Both the position numbers and the translations under genes were made by a program. This document shows positions 45,201-58,600 of a stretch of DNA of 64,000 nt, in pieces. Location: assembly GCA_009760885.1 (NCBI GenBank), contig CM019709.1, positions 34,124,126 to 34,188,125 of the forward strand, given 5' to 3'. Below the pieces are notes generated by a model, which saw nothing but the letters and a program-made list of their open reading frames with translations, did no database searches and was not told the DNA's origin. Position 1 is the first letter of the stretch; each line of letters starts with the position of its first letter. This DNA is from Achatina immaculata. Taxonomy: Eukaryota > Mollusca > Gastropoda > Stylommatophora > Achatinidae.

Positions 45201-48200
45201 TTTATATATATATATACAAGTAACATTAGGAGTGTTGATGAAAATAAATACTTCGATGAGCATCATAATACTTTATTACTAAAAGAACATGATCGGCAAC
45301 ATGACTGGCCATTGCTACAGATAAAATTCCTGTGGATTGTGGATGGGACTGATATACTGAAGTCGACGGCCAAGGACCATGATGCAGGTAGAGGAGAGAG
45401 CATGTGCTGATAATATACATCAACAGAGGATGAAAGACAAAGGTGTGGTAGAATCTGAGGCTGCCAGAACCACAATCAGTGTTCATACTCTTCGGTGGAT
45501 ACTGAAACAGGCAGCAGAGCACGTATGGGTGTGCCCAGAGTGCAATAATGCTAATTCCTAGGTTCAAGGCAATAACTCTAAATTAAAATGGTCCATTTCA
45601 AACTAGAACCCCAAAGCAGAAACCTATGAACATCTTTTCTTGTCCCAGAAAAACTTCTTGTAGGCTCCTCTGGAAATTGCTCAAAGATTATCCTCTGAAT
45701 TTTCTTTCACGTCTTCTATTCTTTTAAAAACCATCATTCTTCAATGAAAACTCTTTAATGGTCGGGGGGTGACAAAACAAGGTAAGTACAATGGCTGCGA
45801 ATGAGGATGACTTTGTTCCTCACTAAAAAAAAAATGTCTAACCAGAGAGGAATGATGAGCTAGCTTGGTGTCATGACAAAGCACACGTGAGGCATCTTCC
45901 TACTTCCAGGTGGCTTTTTCCCCCCCATCAACTCGAGTAATCACTTCAAAACCTCCACATATAACTGTTTCTTAACACTGTCTAGCCTGTTGGTACAAAT
46001 TCACAATGCACAATTCCATGACAAATGAAAAGTGTGATCATCTTGGTTTTCACATCGGACTTCATCAGTCAAAATGTCTTTCAACTTGGAGAACAAACAA
46101 CGAAATAAATGATACTTTCATGCCAAGCGGTGACATGATAATGATACTTTACGGATCTGTTTCTGGTAATCAGATTACTTCCAGTTAGAGAGAAATTTTA
46201 TCACATTACTTCCAGTTATAGTGCCCTTCTATCTAATGATCACATTACCTACAGTTACAGGAGCCTTTTATCACATTATTTCCAGTTATAGTGCCCTTCT
46301 ATCATATCGTCACATTACCTACAGTTACAGGAACCTTTTATCACATTACTTCCAGTTATTAAGCCTTTCTATCTAATGATCACATTACCTCCAGTTACAA
46401 GGCTATTCTCTCAAATGATCAAATTTCTTTCACTAACAAGGACTGTCTCTTGTCCGATGACCAGATTACTTCCAGTACATGCATCTTCCACTGATAAAAT
46501 TACTCTCACAAAAAACTGTATCACATCTTTTTGCCCGACCATAAAAAAACCCCCAGATATGATATACTTCATTAAGCACAATTATAACAAACAGAAGACG
46601 TTCCCAACATTTTCGTTACAAATACTCACCGAGTGGTTGCTGTAGGCTATGGTCAACACTGGACAATGTGGGGAGAAAGACAATGCGCTGACCTGAGAGT
46701 CTTGCGTGGGGCAGGAGCAAACATGCTGAAAACGTCCAAACAATACATTTCACCAGCAAGCAATGACTAGTTAACAGGGGGAAGCAACATGCACAAACAG
46801 TATGGCACGAGGGGACGCTTTATTTATACAAACGTTTGCTCTGTCTCTGGGTCGTAACAATAAACCCATCTCTTATCTCCCGGTTATGACCCTGGACAAG
46901 ACTTCATCTTCCGAGGTGAGCTGTTGAAACTCGGTACAGACGCTGACGTGCTGCTGCATTTAGTCAACCATGAGGATTCCCGAGACGAATCTGCCCACAA
47001 GCCCAGTTTCTTAAGTAAGAATCTTCCACTTCCAACTCAGACCTCCCCACAAAGGTCTTGAATGGTCAGACACACATCTCAAGAATCAGCTGCTGGATCT
47101 TTGTGACATCTTGAACTGTGCAGGTCAAGGGCTTCCTTGTGTGGTCATCATCATCGGCTGACATTCGACTAGCCCTGAATCACCAAGTGATATAAATACT
47201 CATATTCAACCAAGAAAATGCTTGTCAAAACACTTGCTAAGTCTTTGCTAGGATTACTATTGCCGTTTGTCTGAGCTCCACACAAAATTTCACGCAAACT
47301 CGTTGTTCCTTCTTCTTTTTTTAACATCCATTTTGAAAACTGCCAGATTATGAATGCATGATGTCGAACAAACATCATTAACTCTCTAAGTAAGTCTAGC
47401 TCCCGCCACTTGGCACACCGACTTTCGCCACATGCCACTGCTGCCACCTGGTACTGCACTGCACCACTCTAACAAATTTAGGAGATCAGTCTTGAAATTT
47501 CCAGTCACACCTCGTAGATATTTCACAGAAAAAAACACAGTTAAACTCACTTTTTTTCACAGGAACAACTAAACTCATATGACAGCGTTAGGAATTTAAC
47601 GACAACGTAAAAAGATTCCAACAAAAAAAAAAAAGGGAGGAGTAGTAAAGTTCAGTAAAGCCAACATTAGTCTGACCAAAGACAATCCAGCAAATCAAAG
47701 GTTCAACCAAGAAAAAAACAATAAACAACATTCAACTCATATTCTGGCTTCTCTTTTCATCTTTCAACATAGAATGATAAGACTTCTCATTGAATTGCAA
47801 CAGAGTGAATGAAATACAAATATAATTAACAAATATCATTTTTAATGTCTTTATTCCTAGAAATAATAAAGACAAACAGGCATCTCCAGAAATAATAAAG
47901 ACAAACAGGCATCTCCATAAACAATAAAGACAAACAGGCATCTCCAGAAACAATAAAAACAAACAGGCATCTCCAGAAATAATAAAGACAAACAGGCATC
48001 TCCAGAAATAATAAAGACAAACAGGCATATCCAGAAATAATAAACAGGCACAGCCAGAATAATAAAGATAAACAGGCATCTCTACAAATAATAAACAAGC
48101 ATCTCCAGAATAATATAGATAAATAGGCATCTCCAGAAATAATAAAAGTAAATAAACATCTCCAGAAATAATAAAGACAAATAAAGATCTCCATAAACCA

Positions 48201-48278
48201 TAAAGATAATAAATATCTCCTGAAAAAAATAAAACAGGAATCTCCAAAAATATTAAAGACAAACAGAAATAATATAAG

Positions 48279-48311
<33 letters not shown>

Positions 48312-51300
48312 CAATGAGGCATGTTCAGAGATAATAAAGACAGTCTCACGGTTCATGAAACCAAATGGTCCCTATTTTAGTTCTAACAAGAATTTTGACG
48401 AGTTCTGGATGTCAGCTTTACTGCCGTCAGTAACAGAAATTCTTTGCATTATTACGTAAAACAAGGTTTCTCAATCTTTTTTTCTTTTTGTAGACTAGCA
48501 CGTACACAGCCACCCACATACTGCTCAAGGGCCACAAGGCCCCTGTCGGGGAACCATGATAAGAAGGTTAATGCTCTAAATTTTGGTACCAGTCTGGTTG
48601 TTCGGATGATTACCTGGCCAGAATGGACGTTGTAGATGTGTATCCCATGATCCAACGTTGCTGTGGCTATATAATTGTTGTCTGGACTGGCAGTGATTTT
48701 ATGTATCTGTGAACCTAAATGAATATTTGATGAAAAAAAAAAAATTTAACATAAGAGTTTCAGTTTGTCATTGGTTATTTTCCTACAACTGAAGACTAAG
48801 GAAAAAAGTCAGTATAAAGTGGAACAAATTCAAGAACAACACAGAGATAAGACAGATGAGCAGACAACAACCTGTCTCATAGATGATCAGAAAAAGAAAA
48901 TGGACACGTGTCGGTCATGTGATGAGATGAAACAGTCAGAGAATCCTCAAACAAGCTATCAAGTGGAACTTAACAGGGCGAAGAAAAAGACGTTGACTGT
49001 GTGAAACTCTAAAGAAGACATTGTTAAGATATGCCAGTTTAGTGGGCATAATATACCTTGATGAGATTGAAAAACTTGCCAAAGACAGGAAATCTCAGCG
49101 AACTACCACTATGTGACGTTTGGGAAGGATGTAAGATGTAAGAAGATGACTTGAAGCTCTTTAGCACACCTGATGCGGATCAAAGTTTTTGTAACAAGAA
49201 CTCTAACTGGATAGGAGAAGACTACAGTGAGACAATGTAACAAGGACTGGTATTGGACAAGAGTAGATTACAGTGAGATCATGTAACATGAACTGTTACT
49301 GGAAAGGAGTTAACTGCAATATGATCGTTTAATAAGGATTTCTAGGGAACAGAAATAAACTAAAGAAAAATTATGTAACAAGGCATCTTACTGGACATCT
49401 TACTGGACAAGAGTAAAACTACAGTGTGATTGTGTAATATGACATCTTATTGGATAGGCGTAAACCACACCGAGAACACGTAACAAGGCCTTTTATTTGA
49501 TAGTGTTGAAGAATATAACAATACCTCCTACTGCATAGAAGACTACGGTGATATCTCATAGCAAGACATCGAATTGGGTAATAATAAGATTCACAGACAC
49601 AAAGGAACAAATTAATCCCAACTCTGCTGGATCAGTTTATAATATCACAAAAGGGAGACAACTTCCACGTTAAAAAGGGACTTGATCAGATATAAAATAG
49701 ATACAGTCTACTAGCTCAGTTAACAGTTCTCTGAATTAATATTTCTAATAACAGCTGTCAACCATCAAAAATGATGAGAACAGAAATGAAAACAATCAAT
49801 AGTGGGCCTGTGTATAGGACTTGGCATTGTTGGTAAAATTACACTTTTATAAAGACAGTAAAATGGCAGTTTTATAAGGACAGTAAAATGACTTTTTTTA
49901 TAAGGACAGTAAAATGACACATTTATAAAGACAAAGCCTAGAGAAAAGTAATATTTCCACAAAGCCATCATTGCTCGTCACTCCCCCAGGGAGCATATGC
50001 CATAGGTAAAATCTCTCCAGTCATCTCCTGTTCTTAGATTTGTCCTCTACTTCCCTCCAAGTGTATCCCTTGTCTCTGAGCACCAAAAAATCTAATGCAA
50101 AATGTTTTTATAAGCCAGAAAGTAATATAAAACTTTCATAAAGGCTGATGATAAAATAATATGAAACTTTTACCAAATCACATTTTTTACAATGCCAGAT
50201 GCTAAGTGTGTGCTACGTGTTGCATCTTTTCAGAACGTTCTCCCTCTCACTAATTTCCCTGTATGCAATGCAGTTAAGAGCAAGCTGACTAACATCTCTC
50301 AATGATATATTCAGACTTTCCATGATGTCCTGATTCCACCTGCAGCAAGGTCATCCCTTTTCTTGTTTGCCAGACACAATGCCTTCTACTAGCAACCTCT
50401 CCAAATCACTGTGTCTCATGATGTGGCCGAAGTATCTCAGCTTTCTAACTCTGATCATGTTTACGAGCCAGTTTTCTGCGACACCAAATTCCATTAATAT
50501 ATATTTATTTGATTTTCTTTCTATCCATGATATTCTAAGTGCCCTTCTGTAACATTTTTTTTATTTCAAACGCTGTTATTCTCTTTTCTAGCGATCAGTT
50601 AAGCATCCATGTTTCACATCCGTACGCTGCCATTGGGAATATGTAAGTAAAATTAGCTACGTTTCTTTGTGGGTACCTTGCCACATACTCAAAACCGTAA
50701 GGCAGATCATTTGCACAAATTGGGGAAGATGATGACATCAGTAAGAGCACTGATAAATGACACGACAGTGAAAAACCTGACCATGTTACCAATGAAAACC
50801 CTGCCAACAGACTATGGAAAATACTAAAGACAGATACCTGAAATCTAGGATGCTAAGGTAATATAAAACTTTCACAAGGCCAGGTGCTGCTAAAGTAATA
50901 CAGAAACTTTTTACACAGCCAAATTCTAAAGTAATATAAAGTTGTTTTTAAAAAGTCAAACGTTAAAATGGTATAAAACTTTCCACCAGTCAAATTTTGT
51001 TTAAAACTCACTTGTGATGCTCTTTATAACAAGATTTGACTCAACAGCTCCCATGTTCATTACGTGAATGCTGCCTGTAATCAGAACAGCTATAAGCCTA
51101 CTTCCATCAGGAGTAAAGATGACATGACGAGCCGGATGAGCAAAATTACAGGCCAAGGGATCCAAAGTCACTGCGGGGCTGCTTGTGTTCTCATCTTTCT
51201 AATTTAGATGCCAAAAGAAAACAAAATAATGCCTTAAAAAAGATTCTAGTTTAAGGTGATGGTCTTTGCATATACAAAACAATAAAGATCTTTCAAGAAT

Positions 51301-54300
51301 GAAATATCAACTTACCATTAAAGATTCTTGTAAGGAAAAGACAATGAGGGATCATCGCCATCACTTCTTCTTCTCTGAACCTTAAGCACCCAGGACTCAC
51401 AGGGCTTCCACAAATGCCTGTCCGTTGCCTTTTTTTGTTCTGCTCATGCCCAGGTGAGCGCTCTATTGCTCAACATCCTCTCTATTGTTCTTCTCCACCA
51501 CCATTACTATTAACTATTATTTCTCTGTTTTGAAATGTTCACCAAAGATTTTCATTCATTATCACACATGCTGTTTCAGAAATCTCTTTAAAATTGTGCA
51601 CTCTCTTACATTTGTCTCTGTGTTGAATGCCTCTCTTTCTCTCTCATTCATCAATATTTCCACCAAACACTCTCAAGGTTGGATGCATCAGCAGCTGGGC
51701 ATCTTGCTTACAACCGAGAGGCCTACAGGAGAGCTGTTAGGGAGGCAAAGTTCTGCAAGGGACATGCAAACGACTGACTGACTCTGAAGGTTTTCTCACA
51801 AGAAATGAAACAAACGTAAAAATTGCCTACCAAATTTAACCGGAAAATCCTAACACCTTTGGAATCTGAGAATACTACTGTGCCCTCGTTTGAAATCGAG
51901 CTGCACAGAATCACATGCCCGGTCCTTGCTTTCAACTTCAGGAGCTTGATTCTGTTCTGGACAAGTGGCAGCATCCCTCGAGTTTCAGCTATGAAAGAAG
52001 AACACACAAAAAAGAAACTGAATCACCAGCTTATCACATTAAACATGAAAGGTTCCCCAGTACATCAAACTACAATCTTTACATTCAGGGTGTCCCACAA
52101 AATAACCCCAGGATTTGCTTCATAAATATCTCAGTTATATTTCCACACAAAACCTTACCTTGCAGCAATGAAATGCATCATTTGTCAAGTTCCAGGAAGG
52201 AAAAAAAAAACCATGGAGTAAGCATCATCATTTGGTCACTGCATTAACAAAAAAACACAACAAAAAAAAACTGTGTTTACGTGTAGTCTGCAAAGATGAA
52301 ATCCAAGATGACCATGCAAAGGGACTTTGAAATGAAGTATTAAACTAAAATAAGAGTGGTAAATATGCATATAACTGCTGCAGCAGTTCTTAAGAATAGG
52401 AAATATATATATATATATAGGTAGAGGTAAAGGTAAACCTGTCATGCCTTAGAGGCACATAGGGATATGGTGTTAGTGCCCATATTTTCCTTGACCTGTC
52501 AGCACACTAGAGGGTGATATGGTCAGTATCACACCTGGCCGCCTTTCCTTCCCCAACTCCAGAAGAAGTCGAGTACCCATTTCTACAGTTGAGTGACTGA
52601 GGTGCCTCCGGCTGGATTCGAACCCCCAACCTTCGCCATGAGAGACCAGTGCACTAACCACTTCACCACTCAGACACCCATATATATATATCCTGAAGTG
52701 AAGAGTTTGTTTTTTTTTAGAGACATCTTGTACATGGGTCAAATCCCTCTACAGACAGCAATACATGGCATTTCAGTAACCTTCATCATGATAGTGTACC
52801 ACCCAGGTCAGTTAACCACCTGATTTTCCCAGGTTAATGAACCAAAGACTATTGCCAGAGAGGATTCCTGGGGAAGTGAGGGCAGACGCTGGCTGGCTAC
52901 AGTTTACCAGTCACCAAAACAGCATAGGCTGAGTCAAGAGTCATTTAAGTAGGTCTGGAAGCAATTCTGAGTACAACAGGGGTTCTAAGGACTGTTACTG
53001 CTGGGGGTGGGGTGGAGGATATGCTCTCCACTCCAATGGCTTGTGTCTCAAATAGCCTCTGACAGTCAAGTCCAGCTCCTGGCCTTCACATGGCAGAACT
53101 GTTTAAACTGACAGGAGAAGGGGCGAAGGCGAATATCTGGCACCTGAAAACCAGACATTTCGGGGTAGATGAGAGTCATGTTTGGTAGCTCATCTACCGC
53201 TGCTGGCGAGATTCTTCAGCTGCCGTGCGTGGAGTGGGGCTCCTCCTGGCCAGTGAAGAAAGGTGCGAATGGGTTTGCCGCTGTGGAAAAGGTGAAAGAA
53301 TGGACTAAGCGAAGTAAACAGTAGTCAAATCACGGCACCTCTGGTCTGGAGGTCGGCCACGTCCTAAGTGCACTCATATCGGGCGAAATGCCTGAAATGG
53401 CTTAACCCAGAGGTTTGAGATTCTTTAGATGCCACACGTGGAGTGAAACTCCTCCCGGCCAAGGAAGAAAATGCGGAAAACCGATCAGGGAGGCTGTGTG
53501 GTGCTGATGTGAAACGGTGATGGAAAGAATAAAGAGAAGCTTAATCCAGTAGTATCGCAGCAAGAGCTACTCATACCACGGCACCTCTGCTCTAGAGGTC
53601 GATCACGTCCAATATACACATATACTGGTGAAATATGCCTAAACCAGCTTACACCAGGGGTGAAACTTGATGGCTAAGCATGTCACGGTACCTCCACTCT
53701 AGAGGTCAGTCACATCCTAAACACACCCATACTGGGATAATATGCCTAAACTGGCTCAACCTAGGGGTGGAAGTCACTACTGGCGAGGATTTATCCTCCT
53801 GGACAAAAACTCCATCCTGGTAACAACTAGGAAGAGTAGCGGCCACGACCACAAAATACTGAAGCTGGAGACACTGGACCAGGGCAGTCTAGATAGGCAA
53901 CTGCCTCTCACCCGATGGGAATGTATGCGTATCCTAATCACACTGAAGTTTTCTGGTAAGAAAGTCCAACGCTGGACTGGATGGGCAAGCACCTCTCACC
54001 CAGTGGTGATACACGGGTATCTCAAAACACGTTGAGGTTTTCCTGTGAGAATTCCAACTCTAGTCTGGATGGGCTACCACCTCTCACCCAGAGGGGATAC
54101 ACTAATATCCAAAACACCTCAAGGTTTTCCGGTGAGAAAGTCCAACTCTGACTAAACTGATGCAACGAAAACCATGGTGTCATGCAATCCCACTTCTGAG
54201 ACCCACCTAGAATACAGGCTCAAGCCCTGTGATACTGTGAATCTCTTGTGGTCCTCTCGGGGATCTCGTGTGATCCTTTCAGGGACCACGGGACCTATCG

Positions 54301-55599
54301 AGGACCACAGGTGTAAATTCAGTAGGATCACAGGGTGGTCTTGGTGATGGAAGCAAATGAAGAAGAAGAAGAGGAGGAGTACAGTTGGGGTGGTTAAGAA
54401 TGTACTACTTATGAAGGAGTTGGCAACAAAATTTTGAAAAATGGAGGAGTCAGCGATGGATGCAACTTTTGCAGGAGCTGGACTGAAGAAAAATGGAAGA
54501 GTCAGCGATGGAAGCAACTTTTGCAGGAGCTGGACTGAAGAAAAATGGAGGAGTCAACGATGGAAACAACTTTTGCAGGAGCTGGACTGAAGAAAAATGG
54601 AGGAGTCAGCGATGGAAGCAACTTTTGCAGGAGCTGGACTGAAGAAAAGTGGAAGAGTCAGCGATGGAAGCAACTTTTGCAGGAGCTGGACTGAAGAAAA
54701 ATGGAGCAGTCAGGGTTAGAAGCAACTTTTACAGGAGCTGGACTGAAGAAAAATGGGGGGGTTGGAGTCAAAGGCCTGGAATACCAACTCTACAGCCATG
54801 GCTGCAACAGCTGGTTTCATGTCTCTTCAAGGAAACTTCAGCCGTTAATTTCATGTCTCTTCAAGGAATCTTCAGCCGTTCATTTCATGTCTCTTCAAGG
54901 AAACTTCAGCCGTTCATTTCATGTCTCTTCAAGGAAACTTCAGCCATTGACTTCACACCTTTTAAGGAAACTTCAGCTGTTGATTTCATGCCTTTCCAAG
55001 GAAATTTCACCAGTTGATTTCATGCCTTTCCAAGGAAATTTCACCAGTTGATTTCATGCCTCTCCAAGGAAATTTCAGCATTTGATGTCATGCTCCTTCA
55101 AAGAAACTTCAGCAGTTGACATCATGCCCCTTCAAGGAAATTTCAGCAGTCTGATTTCATGCCTCTTCAAGTAAACTTCAGCAGTTGATTACATGCCTCT
55201 CCAAGGAAATTTCAACACTTGATTTCATGTCTCTTCAAGGAAACTTCAAAATGTACATGCACCAAGCCCACATTATCTGACCACACATCCCCCATGGGTT
55301 TAAACTAAAAAAAAAAAAAAAAAACTACCTACCAAATGGAGTACTGGCTGATCCTAGACGCCATACTTCAATATAATCTCGGTACTGAAACTGTATCAAA
55401 TTCCTCTCTCCGGCCAAATGAATTAATCCAGGCTGAAAAAAAAAAATCATCTTTGTTTTCATTAATGATTAATTAGAGAGAATGAAAGAGACAGACCGTG
55501 AATGAATGAATGATCTTTATTTTTAAAGGGTAAAGAATTGGACACGCAATTGGTCTTACATTCTGCCCCTCATCACCCCATTTTTCATTCTTCCCACAC

Positions 55600-55639
<40 letters not shown>

Positions 55640-58600
55640 GGGAGAGGCAGGAATGAAGGAAGGTAAATGCATAGCAACTTTATTTATGTTGTCTTTAAAG
55701 TCAACAAGGACAAATTTGTTATTAGAAACTACATGTACATTTTAAAAAACAAAACAAAAAGTAGCAATAAAGAAGTGGACACAAAGGAACTGCATAAGTT
55801 ATATGTTGTTCAGATTTTCACTATATATGTTTACAGCCCATTAAGTCCCAACTTGTAAGCAGAATCTGGTCTTATGAGCTAATATTTAATTGCTCCTTCA
55901 TAAACTATATAAGGATATATCTCACACTTAACTTCAAGCAGCTATGGTATATAATCACAACTATTTTTGGTATATACTTCTTTTCATTAATTTTATTTTG
56001 CAACTGTTTTTTCTCTTCATCATTACAAAATAATTGTGGAATACGGGTTCGAGTTTTGAAGGTTTTCATCATTAACTTAGACCCCAGCCAGTTATTTTTG
56101 TTGTGAATTATAACCACAGTGTGGAGCTGGATACAAAGTACTTTTTGTTACAAGGTTTAAATGGAGCAATTATAATTATTACTGCCATCTGGAAGAAAGA
56201 TATACAAAGACACTCGTGCAGAACAGAAAGAAAGGAGAGACAACTGTGACTGACAGAAAGAAATAGACGCACCTGTGCTTGACACAGAGGAACTTCTGCA
56301 GAACAGAAAGAAAGGAGAGACAATTGTGACTGACAGAAAGAAACAGACGCACCTGTGCTTGACACAGAGGAACTTCTGCAGAACAGAAAGAAAGGAGAGA
56401 CAATTGTGACTGACAGAAAGAAACAGACGCATCTGTGCTTGACACAGAAGCACTTCTTCAGAACAGAAAGAAAGGAGAGACAATTGTGACTGACAGAAAG
56501 AAATAGAAACATCCTTGCTTGACACAGAGGCACTTCTGCAGAACAGAAAGGAATAGAAACATCTGTGCTTGACACAGAGGCACTTCTGCAGAACAGAAAG
56601 AAATAGAAACATCTGTGCTTGACATAGAGGCACTTCTGCAGAACAGAAAGAAATAGAAACATCTGTGCTTGACACAGAGGCACTTCTGCAGAACAGAAAG
56701 AAACAGAAACATATGTGCTTGACATAGAGGCACTTCTGCAGAACAGAAAGAAATAGAAACATCTGTGCTTGATATAGAGGCACTTCTGCAGAACAGAAAG
56801 AAACACCTGTGCTTGACACAGAGACACTTCTGCAGAACAGAAAGAAATACAAAAACACTTGCACAGAATGGAAAGAAAAAAGAGACACTTGTCACTGAGA
56901 GAAAGAAACAGAGACACCTGTGCAAGACAGAAAGAAATTCAGAGACACTTGTGCATGACAGAAAAGAAAATAATCACAAATCTGAGACGGACTGAACATT
57001 TTGAACATAAAACTATAAACATTGAGCTACCACACATTAAAAAATGTAAAAAAAAAAAAAATGAACATAAGCGTTTACACCAAGTTCATATAACAATACA
57101 TAATCCACATGTACGTAATTCATACCACAGGTGTCGGTGCCAGCTCTAAGACCGTCCGGGGCCTGCCTTGCAGCTTAGCCACATGCAGGATTGTATCTAC
57201 GCCTGGCAAGAGAAATCAATTCAATTTCATATTATCCAGGAACTGATACAAAGTGTACGAGACAAATGCAGGAATGACAATTGCCCCATATTTCTTGATA
57301 TAAGACACAATTACTCTGAAAGATTGCCATTCACACATACTTCTTACTCCTGAATCCACATACAGATACTTCAATGTATCAGCTACGTGACGTGTACAAG
57401 ATCTTGTACAAGGATGTGCAAGAACACTCATAGGATGTGCAAGAACACTCCTAGGATGTGCAAGAACACTCCTGGGATGTGCAAGAACACTCCTGGGATG
57501 TGCAAGAACACTCCTGGGATGTGCAATAACACTCCTTGGATGTGCAATAACACTCCTGGGATGTGCAATAACACTCCTGGGATGTGCAGGGACATTCCTG
57601 GGATGTGCAGGGACATTCCTGGGATGTGCAGGGACATTCCTGGGATGTGCAGGGACACTCCTGGGATTTGCAGGAACACTCTTAGGATGTGCAAGGACAT
57701 TCCTAGGATGTGCAAGAACACTCCTAAGATGTGTAACGACACTCCTAGGATGTGCAGGAACACTCCTAGGATGTGCAAGGACACTCCTAGGATGTGCAAG
57801 GACACTCCAAGGGTATGCAGGAACTCTCCTAATGTGTGTTGAAACACTCACAAGGTGTACATAACTCTTGGAAAATATTTTGTGCAAAGCTGCCATAAGG
57901 TAATTTAGTAATAAATGCACATTTCATCTTTATCTTCATTCTTCTTGTCTGTATGATGAGAGCAGGCTTCTCCAAAGCACTGAGCTCTTGAGTGTGGGGC
58001 CTAGGAACAGGGGACCCATTTGTCTGTGGTCAGCATTGCTAATGGAAAAGATATCAAAGAACTAAGGACAGAACCTCGAAAACAGAAACAGGCATTAAGG
58101 ACTACTGTAGAAACTCGATACATTTAAAAATCAATACAGTAGCACTGCAGTGGATTCCCTCCCACTGTGGGATACCAGGCAATGAGAAAGCTGAACATCT
58201 GGTCAAAGAGGGTACTGAAATGGAGCAACCAGACATACCAATCACCTATAATCAGAAGAAAACCATGATAAAAAAACTAAAGGAAGCCACAAACACCACC
58301 ACATGATGACTATCACATACTAAACAGAAAGGAACAAGTTACCATTTTCCGTCTCCGAACAGGACACAGCCGACTCCGAAATCATATGTATACAAAGTTT
58401 AAGGTTGGTGCTACTAATCTATGTACATGTGCCCAGGTGCCCCAAACTGTGGAACATATCCTCCAAAACTGCACCAACTATGAGACACTGAGAAATAATT
58501 ACTGGCCCAATGAAACTACTAAAGAAGATAAGCTCTACGGTTCCATACATGAATTACAAAAAACAGTGAAATATGTCCAAGAGACAGAACTGCAGATACA

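Noticed and set aside
56108..56925. 269-codon Cys/Phe/Ser-rich - strand frame
   Set aside because: Lies on the complex minisatellite in an intron of UTP4; two overlapping frames on the same strand are equally long.
57216..57920. Repeated His-Pro-Arg-Ser-Val and Met-Cys-Lys-Asn-Thr frames
   Set aside because: By-product of the 21-bp repeat; it overlaps no conserved exon.
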